Translations under genes and position numbers: made by a program
Notes under the pieces: generated by a model
What the model was told of the DNA's origin: nothing
Seen by the model: only the letters and a program-made list of their open reading frames with translations
The model's database searches: none
Assembly: GCF_024713975.1 (NCBI RefSeq)
Contig: NC_091094.1
Span: 9,161,001 to 9,225,000 of the forward strand
Source: Paralichthys olivaceus
Lineage: Eukaryota; Chordata; Actinopteri; Pleuronectiformes; Paralichthyidae
DNA: 64,000 nucleotides
Direction of reading: 5' to 3'
In this document: piece after piece, positions 49,201 through 61,062 of the stretch
Layout of the letters: each line of letters begins with the position of its first letter
How positions within the stretch are numbered: the stretch's first letter is position 1

Positions 49201-51420
49201 CTGATAATCACCCGGGGAAGAAAGAGGCGGAAAAAAAGCTTTTTTTTATCTGCAGCCACAGCTGCAGTTTGTTGTTGAATGGAGAGATTAATAGCAGCCC
49301 CCTCCTCACTCTCTCCTCCTCTTCTTTTAGCCCCTTTCCTCCACTTTCTGTCAATGCTGCCTCCTACAGCTGGTGTTTTCAGAAGAGTGAGAAAAGACCC
49401 ATCTCAGTTTCAATGCCCCATTTAACACCCACTCTACTGAAGAACATTATATTGTAGATGAAGTTGTACATGAGAACTGTCCTCTTTTATTTTTTTTAAT
49501 GAATTTGATCTTTTGAAATTCACGTTAAAGTTCCACTTTGTTGGTCATTGCTCAAATTTGAAAATGAACCTGTAAAACTAGCGATGGAAATAAATCCTCT
49601 GCACAGATCTTTGATGAATGATGGCTGAATTTCTAATTGGTGACTAACAATATATAATCAAAGAGCCTCAGTTTTCCATAGTTGAATGAGTGAATTTATT
49701 TAGATTCTTGTTTTAACGTACGTGTGAATAGTTAAATCAAAAAGCTGTAAGATAACGAAACATCTCAGTATTATACCATATGGGAGGGAGCAGTAGTCAT
49801 GACGAGCTTGCTATTCATTTCTTAGGAATTGAAACTGCCTCAAGACGCATGTTATCCCAACGCCAGGAACAGGAGGCCGACTCCCAGTACAAGAGATAAA
49901 ATATAATGTAGTGCATTCTGATTCTTTAAGGTTTCTCATAAACAATATTCTAAAGATCAAAAAATGTGTTTTCAGTCAATTAGCATAGTACCTTTAATCA
50001 AAGCCATTTAATAGGATGGCAAAGGAAGCAAGGACAATTTGCTCTTGCAGTTACAAAAAGGACGCGTTTGACCTGGAGGCAGCGCAGCTCGACGTGTGAT
50101 GTAGATGTGCGAGGGGAGCAGTGGTGTGCAGCGCTCTGTAAATGGCACACACCGCTGATAGACGGACCCGCAACACTTCTCCTTGGGCCTTTTTAATTTC
50201 CTCTCTAATTTCTTCTCACAGCTACATATCAATGTGAAACATGGTCTGTTAGCATCATAGCGCTTGATACTTTTCAACATATTGAGCCTATTTTACAACA
50301 CACATTAATTAATACTGATCATAACTTTTTCTCCTCTATTTATAGCTGGCAATAGAGGCTCATTTTAAGACCAGGGCTCAGGGTAATATGCTTGTGATGT
50401 GTGAAACATGTTTTTGTGTATAAACAGTCACTTTACCATGATTTCAAAATGTTATAAATCATGTCTCAGTGCAGCAGATACCTCAGCACCTTTACTCTTA
50501 AAGGAATGCCAACATGCAATCTGTTTTCAGCCAGATGTGATAAACAACACTTACTCAGAGTGTAAGGACAGAATTCCTGCTCATAGGAAATGTGTTTTTC
50601 CAGTTTATTCCCTAAAACACATCTGGATCAGAGCAGGAAGGATTGTGAATGAGATCTTTTTGTGTGGAGCCTTGTACATGTCACCATATCTTATGTCCTG
50701 TCTCAATGTCCCCTTCTCCAATTTGGATATATTTATTAATGACATTTGATTTGGTCAGAAACTTGAACAAAACACCTTTTTAAGAGGCAAAGTCTGGTTT
50801 CATTTACAGTTGTGAAAAAGTGACAATTTTATGTTTGTGCTTGACTCAAAGTTACTGCAGACAATTGGAAATGCTAAAATGACAATGTAAAAAACTTAAT
50901 AGATTTCTTTGCATTGGTTTTGTTTTAAATGACCGAAAACATTAAATATTATAAAAAGTGGACAAACTCTAACAGAAATGTATTTTAAGACATTTACTCA
51001 CAAAGAAGTTCAGTCTTAGGAGAAAAAAATGTGATTATTCAAAATGTTGAAATGATCAAGTTCCCTAAACATGCATAAAAAGACACTTCAGACTGAAAAG
51101 TGATTCCTACTTTACACCTAATATTGACATGTTATCAGAGATGATCTCAGTTGTCTCCAATGCGCTGCTGTGTCACACTTTAGATCATCTGAGATCTGCT
51201 CTGTTCTCAAACGCTCTGAGATTATTTCCGCCTCATGGAGTGGCATGGCTCTTCACTCCACTGTGTGAAGGGCTGTCTGGGGACGTGGACACGGGTCGCA
51301 GGCAGCGCCGCATCAGGGCATCGAGCTCCAGCCGAGTGGGAATTCATGTTGATTTTCATGCTTGGCTAAGTCTGTTTTGCCAGCTGCCATTTATGCTCAG
51401 ACATTCATTCTGTATGATTG

Positions 51421-51421
51421 G

Positions 51422-51453
<32 letters not shown>
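51421..51453. repeat. (GT)n microsatellite
   Basis: About 33 bases of GT dinucleotide at the right edge of a unique stretch. Confidence 0.9.
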
Positions 51454-51457
<4 letters not shown>

Positions 51458-51779
51458 TATTTTGGCCAGCATATTGTGGCGTCAAGGTTAAAATAGAAAC
51501 AATGTCACAGCAGAGCATCAGAACCTCCTCTAGAACAAAATAAAACTAATTTTACACATAAAACTGAATGTGAACACAAGCGATGCAGTGTTTCTTATTC
51601 CTCCAGAGCTCAGAGCTTTTTCCTCCCTGCCCAACACAATCCAGCTCTGGCGTCTAATTCATATTATTACTGAAATTGCCTCAAATTTGTTGCCATGGTT
51701 ATTTTGCTCTCCTCTCTTTTTTAAGCTTTGTGCCTCCTTGGTGGCTGATGATTAAAGCCGACAGCAGCTAGAAAGAGAG

Positions 51780-51901
<122 letters not shown>

Positions 51902-52018
51902 GGGGGACAGAGGCTGCAAGGCAGTGACCTGGTAATAGTGAATGTATCCACGGGCCATACACCAAGATAGTTGCCATGGTCACAATAATTGGGAGGCAGA
52001 GCCAGTGAGAGACGAGTC

Positions 52019-52157
<139 letters not shown>

Positions 52158-52830
52158 CAGACAAAGGGAGTGAGAGAATGATTGACTTTGAGAAAAGGAG
52201 GCTTGAGGCAACACTGCAGACCAGCAGCAATACGTGGTACTACATCCCTGTTCACACTCTGAGCAGAGGACGGACAAAATAATACGACACCTCGCTGCAC
52301 AGTAATGCAGAACAGGTCCGGAGGAACATGGAGTATCTACAGTGTCAAACACAAATGTTGAATCAATACTTCTGCCTGTAACACAAAAACATTCAATGTT
52401 TCACAAAGTTAGTATTTATTTATTAGTATAATCAATCAATGTATTGGCTTGTTATTAATCAACAATTGTTTGTATTAGTCCTCCCTGAAAATACACGACA
52501 ACTTGAAGTTTTGGAAAATTCACTTATTTTCTTTCTTGGTGAAAGTTTGGTGAGAATATGGACCGTGGTGATTATGAGAATAAAGATCAATGTATGTTCT
52601 CCATCACACTGACCTTCAATCCTCCATTATAAAAGAACAACCCCATAGGTCGTCTCTGTTAGAAACTAATGGCAACTTCTGGTATTACTCATGTACACTT
52701 CCAGCTCTTGTCTGTATTTCTAGTGTTAACACAGTCAGTGTTGTACATTAAGGAAGTATATCACCAGACTTATCCTTCACGTTATATAGATTTTATTGTT
52801 TTAAACAATATATTGTTACTATATCTGAGT

Positions 52831-53026
52831 ATGTATATATATATATATATATATATATTATCCTATATAAACTTCAATATAAACTTTAATATCAATATAC
52901 ACAAAAAATAAATAGCAATATGAGGATAGGAAAAACATCATCTTCAAGTTATATCTCATAGTTTTTTGCTTTTGATATATATATATATGTATATATATAT
53001 ATGGAGAGAGAGAGAGAGAGTCTGTA
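52831..53026. repeat. AT and GA microsatellites
   Basis: (TA)n runs at about 52834-52859 and 52975-53001, the second followed directly by (GA)n. Confidence 0.85.
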
Positions 53027-53232
53027 TTGACTGTGTTTCCTCTCTGCTCAGTGTGTTTGCAGCTGTATCCATGTGTTATTGTGGGACTCTCTCTCTCTCT
53101 GTACGTCTGCTCTCGGCCCTGTCTCAGTCTGTCTGCAGCTGAATGAAGCTCTGTCCCGTCTCTCCGTCACAACACAGCAGCATCATCATCCTCTGACACA
53201 CTGAGATCACAGGGGTGTCCCCCCTCCCTCAC

Positions 53233-53234
53233 TG

Positions 53235-53263
<29 letters not shown>
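53233..53263. repeat. (CA)n microsatellite
   Basis: About 30 bases of CA dinucleotide. Confidence 0.9.
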
Positions 53264-53266
<3 letters not shown>

Positions 53267-53967
53267 TTGTGACTGGCTTGCTATCCTCCGGCGTCCAACT
53301 GTCATCATCACTACTGTCCACCCACGTCTCTCTCTCCCTCTCTCTCTCCTCGTGTTGTGGTCAGGAAAAGCCCCCTGGAGGGAGTGGTGCATCGTGGGTG
53401 TTTCTCCACAGTACACTGCTGGAAAGTGCAGCAGCCACCAGGCACCACGATGCAGTGATGACGTGTGTGTGTGTAGCCTGAGTTTGTGGCTCTTCATTGG
53501 ATGATGGGTTTGCGTGTGCACGAGCACGACTGTGGTGCAAAGGAGCAGTTAAGACATCTGAGATCTTCCTCAAATGTCTTTCTTTGTCTCTTTTTTCCTT
53601 CTGTCTCTCTTCTCTCTCCTTTCAGGAACTGTTTTGTCCTTTCCTATCACTCCTTTCCTAACCAATCTTCTCTCTATATATCCACCCCCCCCCCTTCTTT
53701 CTCTCTTTCTAATCTTGTTTCATTCCATTTCCTCACCTTTTCCCTTTTCTCTTTTCTTCTTTTCTCTCCTTCTGTCTCCGTTTTCCTCTCTTCTCTTCTC
53801 CCCCTGAAAACAAATATAAGTTAATTCAATGTTGGACAGTATTTGGAGTAAGCAGGGTGCGTTTGATTTGTGTTTGTGTGTAACATGGTGGGGGTCTGAA
53901 TGGCAGTGATTCATGGGAAAGGGGGGGGTCTTGATTCATAAGTGATGTTGAGGAGGAGAAGCACAGC

Positions 53968-54002
53968 CCTCCTCCTCCTCCTCCTCCTCCTCCTCCTCCT
54001 TC
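53968..54002. repeat. (CCT)n trinucleotide repeat
   Basis: About eleven CCT units in tandem. Confidence 0.9.
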
Positions 54003-54147
54003 TTCCCTCAGTGGGGTGTTTGAAATGAAGGAAGCAGCAGTCTAACATGAGGCTCTCGGCTAAAAGCTCTCTGTTGTCACTGTGTCGAGGTGATAAGGTT
54101 TGTGTGCCACTCAGTAGCTGCTGTCAGCGTGTGAGCACAGGCATGCA

Positions 54148-54187
<40 letters not shown>

Positions 54188-54298
54188 GAAAGAATTGGTC
54201 TATGCAAACACATACAGTCAGATTTGCAGATGTGTAAGACAAGCTGTCCATCGGCTGTGTCACTGTCTGTTGTGTGTGTGTGTGTGTGTGTGTGTGTA
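54148..54298. repeat. (CA)n and (GT)n inverted microsatellite pair
   Basis: (CA)n at 54148-54185 and (GT)n at 54270-54298 are complementary to each other, about 85 bases apart, so they can pair as a long-loop hairpin. Confidence 0.85.
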
Positions 54299-55279
54299 TG
54301 CGTGTGTGAGTGTGACATACATCATCAGCTGTCAGGCAGTAAAAGATTATCAGGTTGCAAAAAAAATTAATACAACGATAAATACTACTACTAAGTAGTA
54401 ATAACAGTAATAATAAATTGTACAATTAAATATTTGACTGTGTGATAATATTTAAGACTGTGCATTTCAATCAGTTGATCAACTTTTGCTGCTGATAAAA
54501 TAGAATACTTACTTGAACCTTAACCCTTTCTACTAATTTTCCACTTGTGTATAAATGATGGTAATGAGGTGTGAGGTTTGTGTATTAAGTGGTGAACGCA
54601 GACTATTGTGATTGACAGAATTGTGTGGACAGCTAACCCTCCTGAAGATTGTACAAAAAATAATCACCTGCCTGAACACATTTTACTCTTCCTCCTCAAA
54701 GGAAGGAAAAGGAAAGATATAAAACATATTTATTTTTAGATCTAATTAAATGTCCTACTGTTATTAATTGAAGTGTTCAGCCTCTCCTCTTCTTTCACAA
54801 GCTTTTACAGTTTTCTGTTTCTTCTTGTTACCCGTTTAACCCTGATCACAATAATACATTTGCAGCTTTTTAAATAAAATTAATAAATATATAAATGTAT
54901 TGTTTTTATATATAGTCTATTTGAATAAAGATGTTTACTGTGAATAGCTGCGATGGTCTCAAATCTGTGTGAGTGAATGATTCAGGGTTATCTGCAGCGG
55001 AAGCAACCTCCTTTAAGCATATTTGCACTGATGGATATTGAAAGATAAAGACAGGCTTTTCCCTGCAATCACTTTATCTTTAATTATGTGTTATATTAAT
55101 GTCACTTTTTATATGGAAATGTGATTATATTAACGCCACAGACAAACTGTAGCTTTATTTAAAGCCCCTCTGCTTTTAATTTGGTGCTTTTCCTTCAAAA
55201 AAAGAAGAAAAGAATGGGGGGGGGGTTTGACGAAGTGGCTGTTTGAATATGTTTGATCCTTTCAGTGTCTTCCTGATGC

Positions 55280-55400
55280 AGATTCACAATCAGCTCTGTG
55301 CCTGTCTGTCGGCCTTCTGCAGGGGAGATAGCGCTCTCTTCATTACGCGCTTCATTAATTTAAATGCTAATTGATTCTGCGAGGGGCTTTCAGACTGAGG
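55280..55400. promoter_or_regulatory. Candidate regulatory element C in the desert
   Basis: Dense homeodomain/POU-type cluster: CATTACGCGCTTCATTAATT, TAAATGCTAATTGATTCTGC. It is unique sequence, with several TAAT cores within about 35 bases. DLX-type factors bind such cores in GABAergic neurons, where slc32a1 is expressed; the link is inference. Confidence 0.35.
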
Positions 55401-56759
55401 GCCAAGTCCTGTCTTCTCCCATTGATTGTGTGTGTGTGTGTTGATGTGTGTGTTTGTGCTCGTGTCAGTGTGTGTCTTGTGCACCTGCTGGATCCTGGAG
55501 TGACACGTCGTGACAGAGCAGCCTCTCCTGCCTGTCTGTCTGACTCAAGTGTGGCACTGATATGGTTTGAGTGCCTCCAAGCCACAGATACAAGTACTAA
55601 CGACAAAAATAGCCTCTAACAACCAGGCTGTGTGTAGATTTCTGGGCCTGAGTGGTGAGCATGTGAATAAAGGCAGTTGGCAGACTGTGTGTAACAACTG
55701 GAAGAATAAAACAGAGGATGCTGGGGCAGTTAAATGATCCGTGCTCCGTTGCTAGGAGACACCGGGGGCTGGATGGTGGAGATAAACGCTGTGATCCACT
55801 CCTGGCGGCGAGCAGAGGGTGGGAAAGAGTGGGGGGGAGGCGGAGGGTAAGAAGAGGGAGATAGAAGGTAAGGGGGGTGTCATATATGACAGAGGCTTCT
55901 TCTTAATTGCAGATAAGCTTTTCATTCTCTCCTTCCTTCACGTCTTTTTCTTTCACGTCGTCTCATCTGTTCTTCATAAAAGTTGGTCAGAGGCGGTTTT
56001 CTGCTGAGGCCTCCAACCTGCACACGTCATTCAACCACTTGAAGATGAGTTCTGAGACACAAATAAATTGTTCCTTAAATCTCAAACAGTAAAATCAAAA
56101 AATAAAAACAACCTGAATCTGTGGATGTGCAGAATCTTTATTTTCAAGCATTTAACTACTGGACACAAGATATTTCCTCATTAACTGAACAAAAAAACCA
56201 TCAGTGGAATTTGTTTGTGCTATATTTGGTTGTAACGTTGTTGCTTTAAACCACTTGTGACGTTGAAAAGTTCCGATAAACTTTAATTTTATAGATTCAA
56301 GGTGAACTCAGAGAAACTTTCCTCCTCAGTGGGTAAATGTGTGAGAACAGTTTTGTAGTGTCAGACTCTGCAGATTAATTATTCTGCACAGTGAAGCTCA
56401 AACATCCAACATTAAGTGGAGGGGGGCGGGTCCTCCTGAGGTTTTCTTCATGTGAGTTTTAAAGATAGAGGGCGTCCTGTCTGTGAGGCACAGAAAATGA
56501 ACTGGAAGTCAATTTGAGATTTAATTAAAAAAGAAATATTGTGCAGAAAGAATTATAATACACCCAGAAATATAATGATAGGAATTATTTTCTTGGATAA
56601 TGCTATGTACAATCTGAACACATCGTCGTCAGCAGCAGCATCAGAAATGAACGTCTAAATCTTTTCTCAGTGGAGCCATGTAGCTTCATCCCACACCGTC
56701 AACCCCAAAAAAGACAAAAGGAGGAGAGGAGTGCTTCCTCCATCAAATGTGAGGGAAGT

Positions 56760-56960
56760 GGCGGAGCTCTTAAGTGCACGTCATGATTAGTTGTGAATGG
56801 GATGCAGTGTGATTGGTGGAGGGAGCCAGAGGTCAGGCGTTCTGCCAGGAGCTCATACAAGGCTGCTGATTGCTATTCATCCTCTGATTACAGTAATTTA
56901 GACCTGCAGCAGGCTGGAGGGGCCTGCAGCAGGCTGCTGCTGCTGCACGTTGCTTGGAGA
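56760..56960. promoter_or_regulatory. Candidate regulatory element D in the desert
   Basis: Unique sequence with CATGATTAGTTGTGAATG, GTGTGATTGGTGGAG, GCTGATTGCTATTCATCC and TCTGATTACAGTAATTTAG, ending in a CTGCAGCAGGCTG duplication. Motif clustering only. Confidence 0.3.
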
Positions 56961-58329
56961 TTTTCAGAATTGAGAGAATGAAGCTGTAAAAAGAACCAAA
57001 CAGAAAAACCGGACAGAGGAAAAGTGTGGTTCATGCTCTGAAAGTCTTATGATGAGGGTGAAAATGAGAACAGAAAAACAAATATCTGCTTTTATGGACA
57101 GAGAAAATGATATTTGAAGGAGGTTCTTTCAAAGTTTTTCATTTTCATTTACGAAACGATGATGAAATTCAAATGATTACATCTGCCAAACAAGAATAGC
57201 AGTAGAGCTCATACCTCCTTCAGTCAAGCTGAACTTAATTTCACACACTCACAGATATTAGTCCCTTTTATCTGCCTGATTTGTTTAATCAAAATTTTAA
57301 TGATTTCCTGGAAAATCTGTGAAAAAGTCATAAAAGACCCATAACACAGCCCTCCACCAAGTTCCATGATAATCTGTCCAGTATTAACGTGTAATGCTGC
57401 TGACTGACAAACAAATGCAATAATTAAGTATTTTACTTTTGGAAAAAACGAATATTTCCTTTAGGATTTAGCACAAAATAATTCCCCTCGTGGTGAAAAA
57501 AATATAAAAAACATATCTCCAAACTCTCATTCTGTGAAATAAAAAGACTGAGTGAAACGTGATGCATCGGTTTTCTCCCTTTGTCTCCAGGCGCCCGTGT
57601 GGACCCTGAAACCTTGAATAATCAGAGCTGATGAGGCAGTTAGTTGCGAATGGTTTTTTTTGGAGGAGCGATGCTGATGATTAATCAGGGAACTGAGCAG
57701 CAGTGGCCTCTCCACCCACACACATTACAAGGTTAATCTCTTTATTGATCAATTCTGCAGAATGAACCAATACTTCACTTCAGATTTTTCCCAGTTTTCA
57801 CTGAGCGTGTGTGTGTGTTAGCTTCTCTCTGCAGAGGCATGGATGTGATTTGATGAATGATGCTTGTGTAGATACCATCTCTCCACCACGCCCATTATCC
57901 CTCCATATTGAGAAAATAAATCACGTTTAGCACAACATCAGATTCACATTTATTGACATAGAAAAGGAACATTTTTTAAAAGTTGTTTTCTTTCTACAGC
58001 AAAGTCTAAAGTGTTTTCACATGTGTATTAAAAACAACGACTGGTGTAAAGGACATAAATATACATTCTGATGTCTGAAGACCAAGATCTTCACCACAGT
58101 AAAAGCTGGACGCTGGTGAGGATGATACTTTTTGAAGTGTCCACATCACGGTCCATCATTTAGTGTTGAGTGATCTAAAACAGTTTCAGAGATCTACAGC
58201 TGAACTTCTTCTCTCTCACACAAACATTCACATATTTACAAACACAAACAGAGTCAACAGGAAACTGGTGTTTAGTGTGTGAACTTTTGCCCCTTTTTTT
58301 TTTGGTTTGTCCACGTGTGTGTGTCATGT

Positions 58330-58760
58330 GTGTTTAGACAGTATGCGTCCATGTGCTGGGCTGCTCGGGGGTGTGCAGACTCACACTCTGCTCGCCCTCT
58401 GGGAAGCTGCTTCAGAGGTGACCTAGTTCTCCTGATTGTCAGCAGAAGGCAGTTTCATCAGCTCGCTTTGTGCCGAGGCACTGAACTGTGCCCGGGACCC
58501 TGGGATGGGCCAATTGGACTTGTGTAATGAAGCTCATCACGCACATGTATGCACATAAACACACACAACACATACGCGCGCGCTCCTGCTGCCGTCGCCA
58601 GGTCCAGGCCATCAGAATTTATAACAGCCATTTATTAACCTCCTCCTTTATCAAAGAAATGTGATTCCTCTGCGCTTTTCTGAAGCAGGCGCCGCGCTGC
58701 CATTATGGTCCATTATTAGGGAGGTGACAGAGATGGAGCGGAGGGGTGTTGATGGATGTC
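58330..58760. promoter_or_regulatory. Candidate regulatory elements E/F in the desert
   Basis: Two unique GC-balanced stretches (58330-58545 and 58600-58760) separated by CA-rich sequence. The second has TTTATCAAAGAAATG (TCF/SOX-like), GCCATTTATTAAC and CATTATGGTCCATTATTAG. No protein frame is supported. Confidence 0.3.
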
Positions 58761-59513
58761 GGTGCAGGGGCCGGCTGTCATTACTCTGTCTATCGAGTGC
58801 AGTGTGCGAGACGCTTCCACAAAATGGCCGCGCAGCACCAACATGGCTCCCGTTTGCGAGGAGCGAGCGATTCGTGTGTGACGTCGGGGACAAAATGTTC
58901 GACACATTCATTTGCTGCTTTGTGTGTGTATGTGGAATAACTTAGTGGCTTCGAGAAGCAACGCCATCACGTCAATCCATCCGGCTGCAGAGGTTTCAGC
59001 AGGACCGAGAAATATTTACACAAAGAAATTCATCACACTGTTCTGTTCAGGAGAAACAGATATAAAGAGGTCCATCGAAAAAATATGTACAACAACACTG
59101 CAAATTCCCACACTGAGTATGGGCGACTTAACACAACACTGAGTGCAGCGTTATCCTAAAATCTGTCTAGTCTAGAATACTCATCAGATACAGAAGCAAC
59201 AACGGTTTTACATTCATATAAATAACAATAACAATAATCCCAGTTCACCCCAGGAGTCACTTCAGCACTTTCGGCCCCATTCATGAGTTTAAAGATGAGA
59301 ATTGAAGACCAGCTTCACTGCGAGTCCTTAACAACTCCCTTTCTTTTTTTAGACGTGCAATCGCTGTCCTTGAGGTTGTGACACCGAATCCCCCTGGTAT
59401 CAAAATAAAAAAGAAAGGCCGTCTCTTTGAGCTCTGATCTGCGCAGGTCAAGGGTCCTTGGAAGTCTGTGGATTTTTATAAGGCCCAGGAGATCGTAGGG
59501 GTTTCACAGATAA

Positions 59514-59528
59514 AGGGGGGGGGGGGGT
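59514..59528. repeat. Poly(G) tract
   Basis: Run of about 15 guanines. Confidence 0.85.
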
Positions 59529-61062
59529 TATCAGTTTACCGGGGGTCTCTCTCCCTCCACAGACGGAAGAAAGGAGCCGACGCAGAGAATCCTCGCTCTT
59601 TGTTTCGTTTGTGGTCAAAGTGATGGTGGGAGAGAGAGAGAGTGGGAGCGAGTAATAAAGATCAAGCAGTTTATTAGTCGATTGATCGGTCTGTAACTGT
59701 GTGTTCACAAAGAGCTGAAGTCCTGGCATCATTTTCCAGGTTGGCTTCTGTTCCTCGAGCTTTCAGTTTTCAATGAATCTCATCTGGTGGCCATTTTTAT
59801 TATTACATTATTATTAGTGTTACTTCAATAGAAAACACATAAAAAGGGGTTTTCTGTTCATTTTCTGAGCTCAATAAGAATCTGTTCATCGTCAGTGTGT
59901 TTTCAGTCAGATAATCTGATTCCTGTAACTTATAAACAGGTAAACTGATTTTTGTAATTAGCACAGGTGGTTCTCACACTGAGGGGGTGTGGATGGCCAG
60001 GGAAAAATTGGAGCGATACACCAAGTTGCATTTATATCATTTCTGTCTGAAAAGTATGATGATGTCATGTTGACTTTTATCTCACTACAGCTCAATTTGT
60101 ATTCTTTCTACTATCCAAGTTTGAGAACCACTGGTGAAGGGGAATAGAAGAACCTGGTTTGGTCGATTTTGTCCTGGAGAACGTCATGTGTGTGTGTGAG
60201 CTGGTTTCTAATCAGCTTTGTATAATAAGTACATGTGCAGGAGAAAATGCTCAAGTAACAGCTGAGACCATGATAGACTTGTGTGTCGCATCTTCTGCTG
60301 AGGGCCTTTTCTCTAAACGTATGAATAAATCTGGAAAATGATTCAGACGCAGATCTCAGCTGTGTCTCTGTCTGGGTGTGTGTTCCGATCTTGTTGTCAG
60401 CTGCTGCTTTAAAGTCAACACAGACGTCGCTCTTTGAATCAACGTGGTTTCTCTTATATAAAACAACAAAACGTGCGGAAATTAGATTTATCAAAAAAAA
60501 ATGGACAGAAAAACCAGAAATCATGTTTCAGTTTTTTTTGTGAAAAAGGCTCATGAATGAAAAACAGTCTGACTGGCCTGAGAGAAGGGGGGGGGGCTCA
60601 GCTCTCTGTAGCCAGAGGTGCTCTGCAGTCCCATCTGCTCTCTAATGGTTGAACACGACGGTTCGAGAGGAAAGATGGTGAACCAAACTGCCCGGCCGCT
60701 CTCGAATTTCTATGCAGCAGGTTCTCTGTCGGAAGTAATGAGTCACATCAGCAGCTCTTTCGCTCTCGGCACCGCGGCCCCAGAGAGAAATGATGGAGAG
60801 GAGGGAGGAGAAGATGGAGGGAAAGAAGAAAATGCGCAGTGTGTGTGTCCATCTGATCATAGACGGCTTTTAGGCTCTGCTCCCAGCAGATTCTCCCTTT
60901 TTCTGTTTCTTCTCCTTCCATCTGTCTCCCCCCTCTCTCTCTCTCCCGTGTTGCTCAGAGGTTGAACAGGAGGCGGCGTGGATTTGATCTTTTCTCACGC
61001 TTCGCTATTGTCATCTCAGAGACCTGTTCCCAGAATCCTTCAGTCTGTCCACGGCCTCCGTG

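Noticed and set aside
48969-49457. 162-codon Ser/Leu/Phe-rich frame
   Set aside because: Pyrimidine-rich low-complexity sequence; no signal peptide plus domain pattern, no splice context.
59262-59282. RE1/NRSF-like site (TTCAGCACTTTCGGCCCC)
   Set aside because: Only the left half matches the RE1 consensus; the right half lacks GGACAGCGCC.
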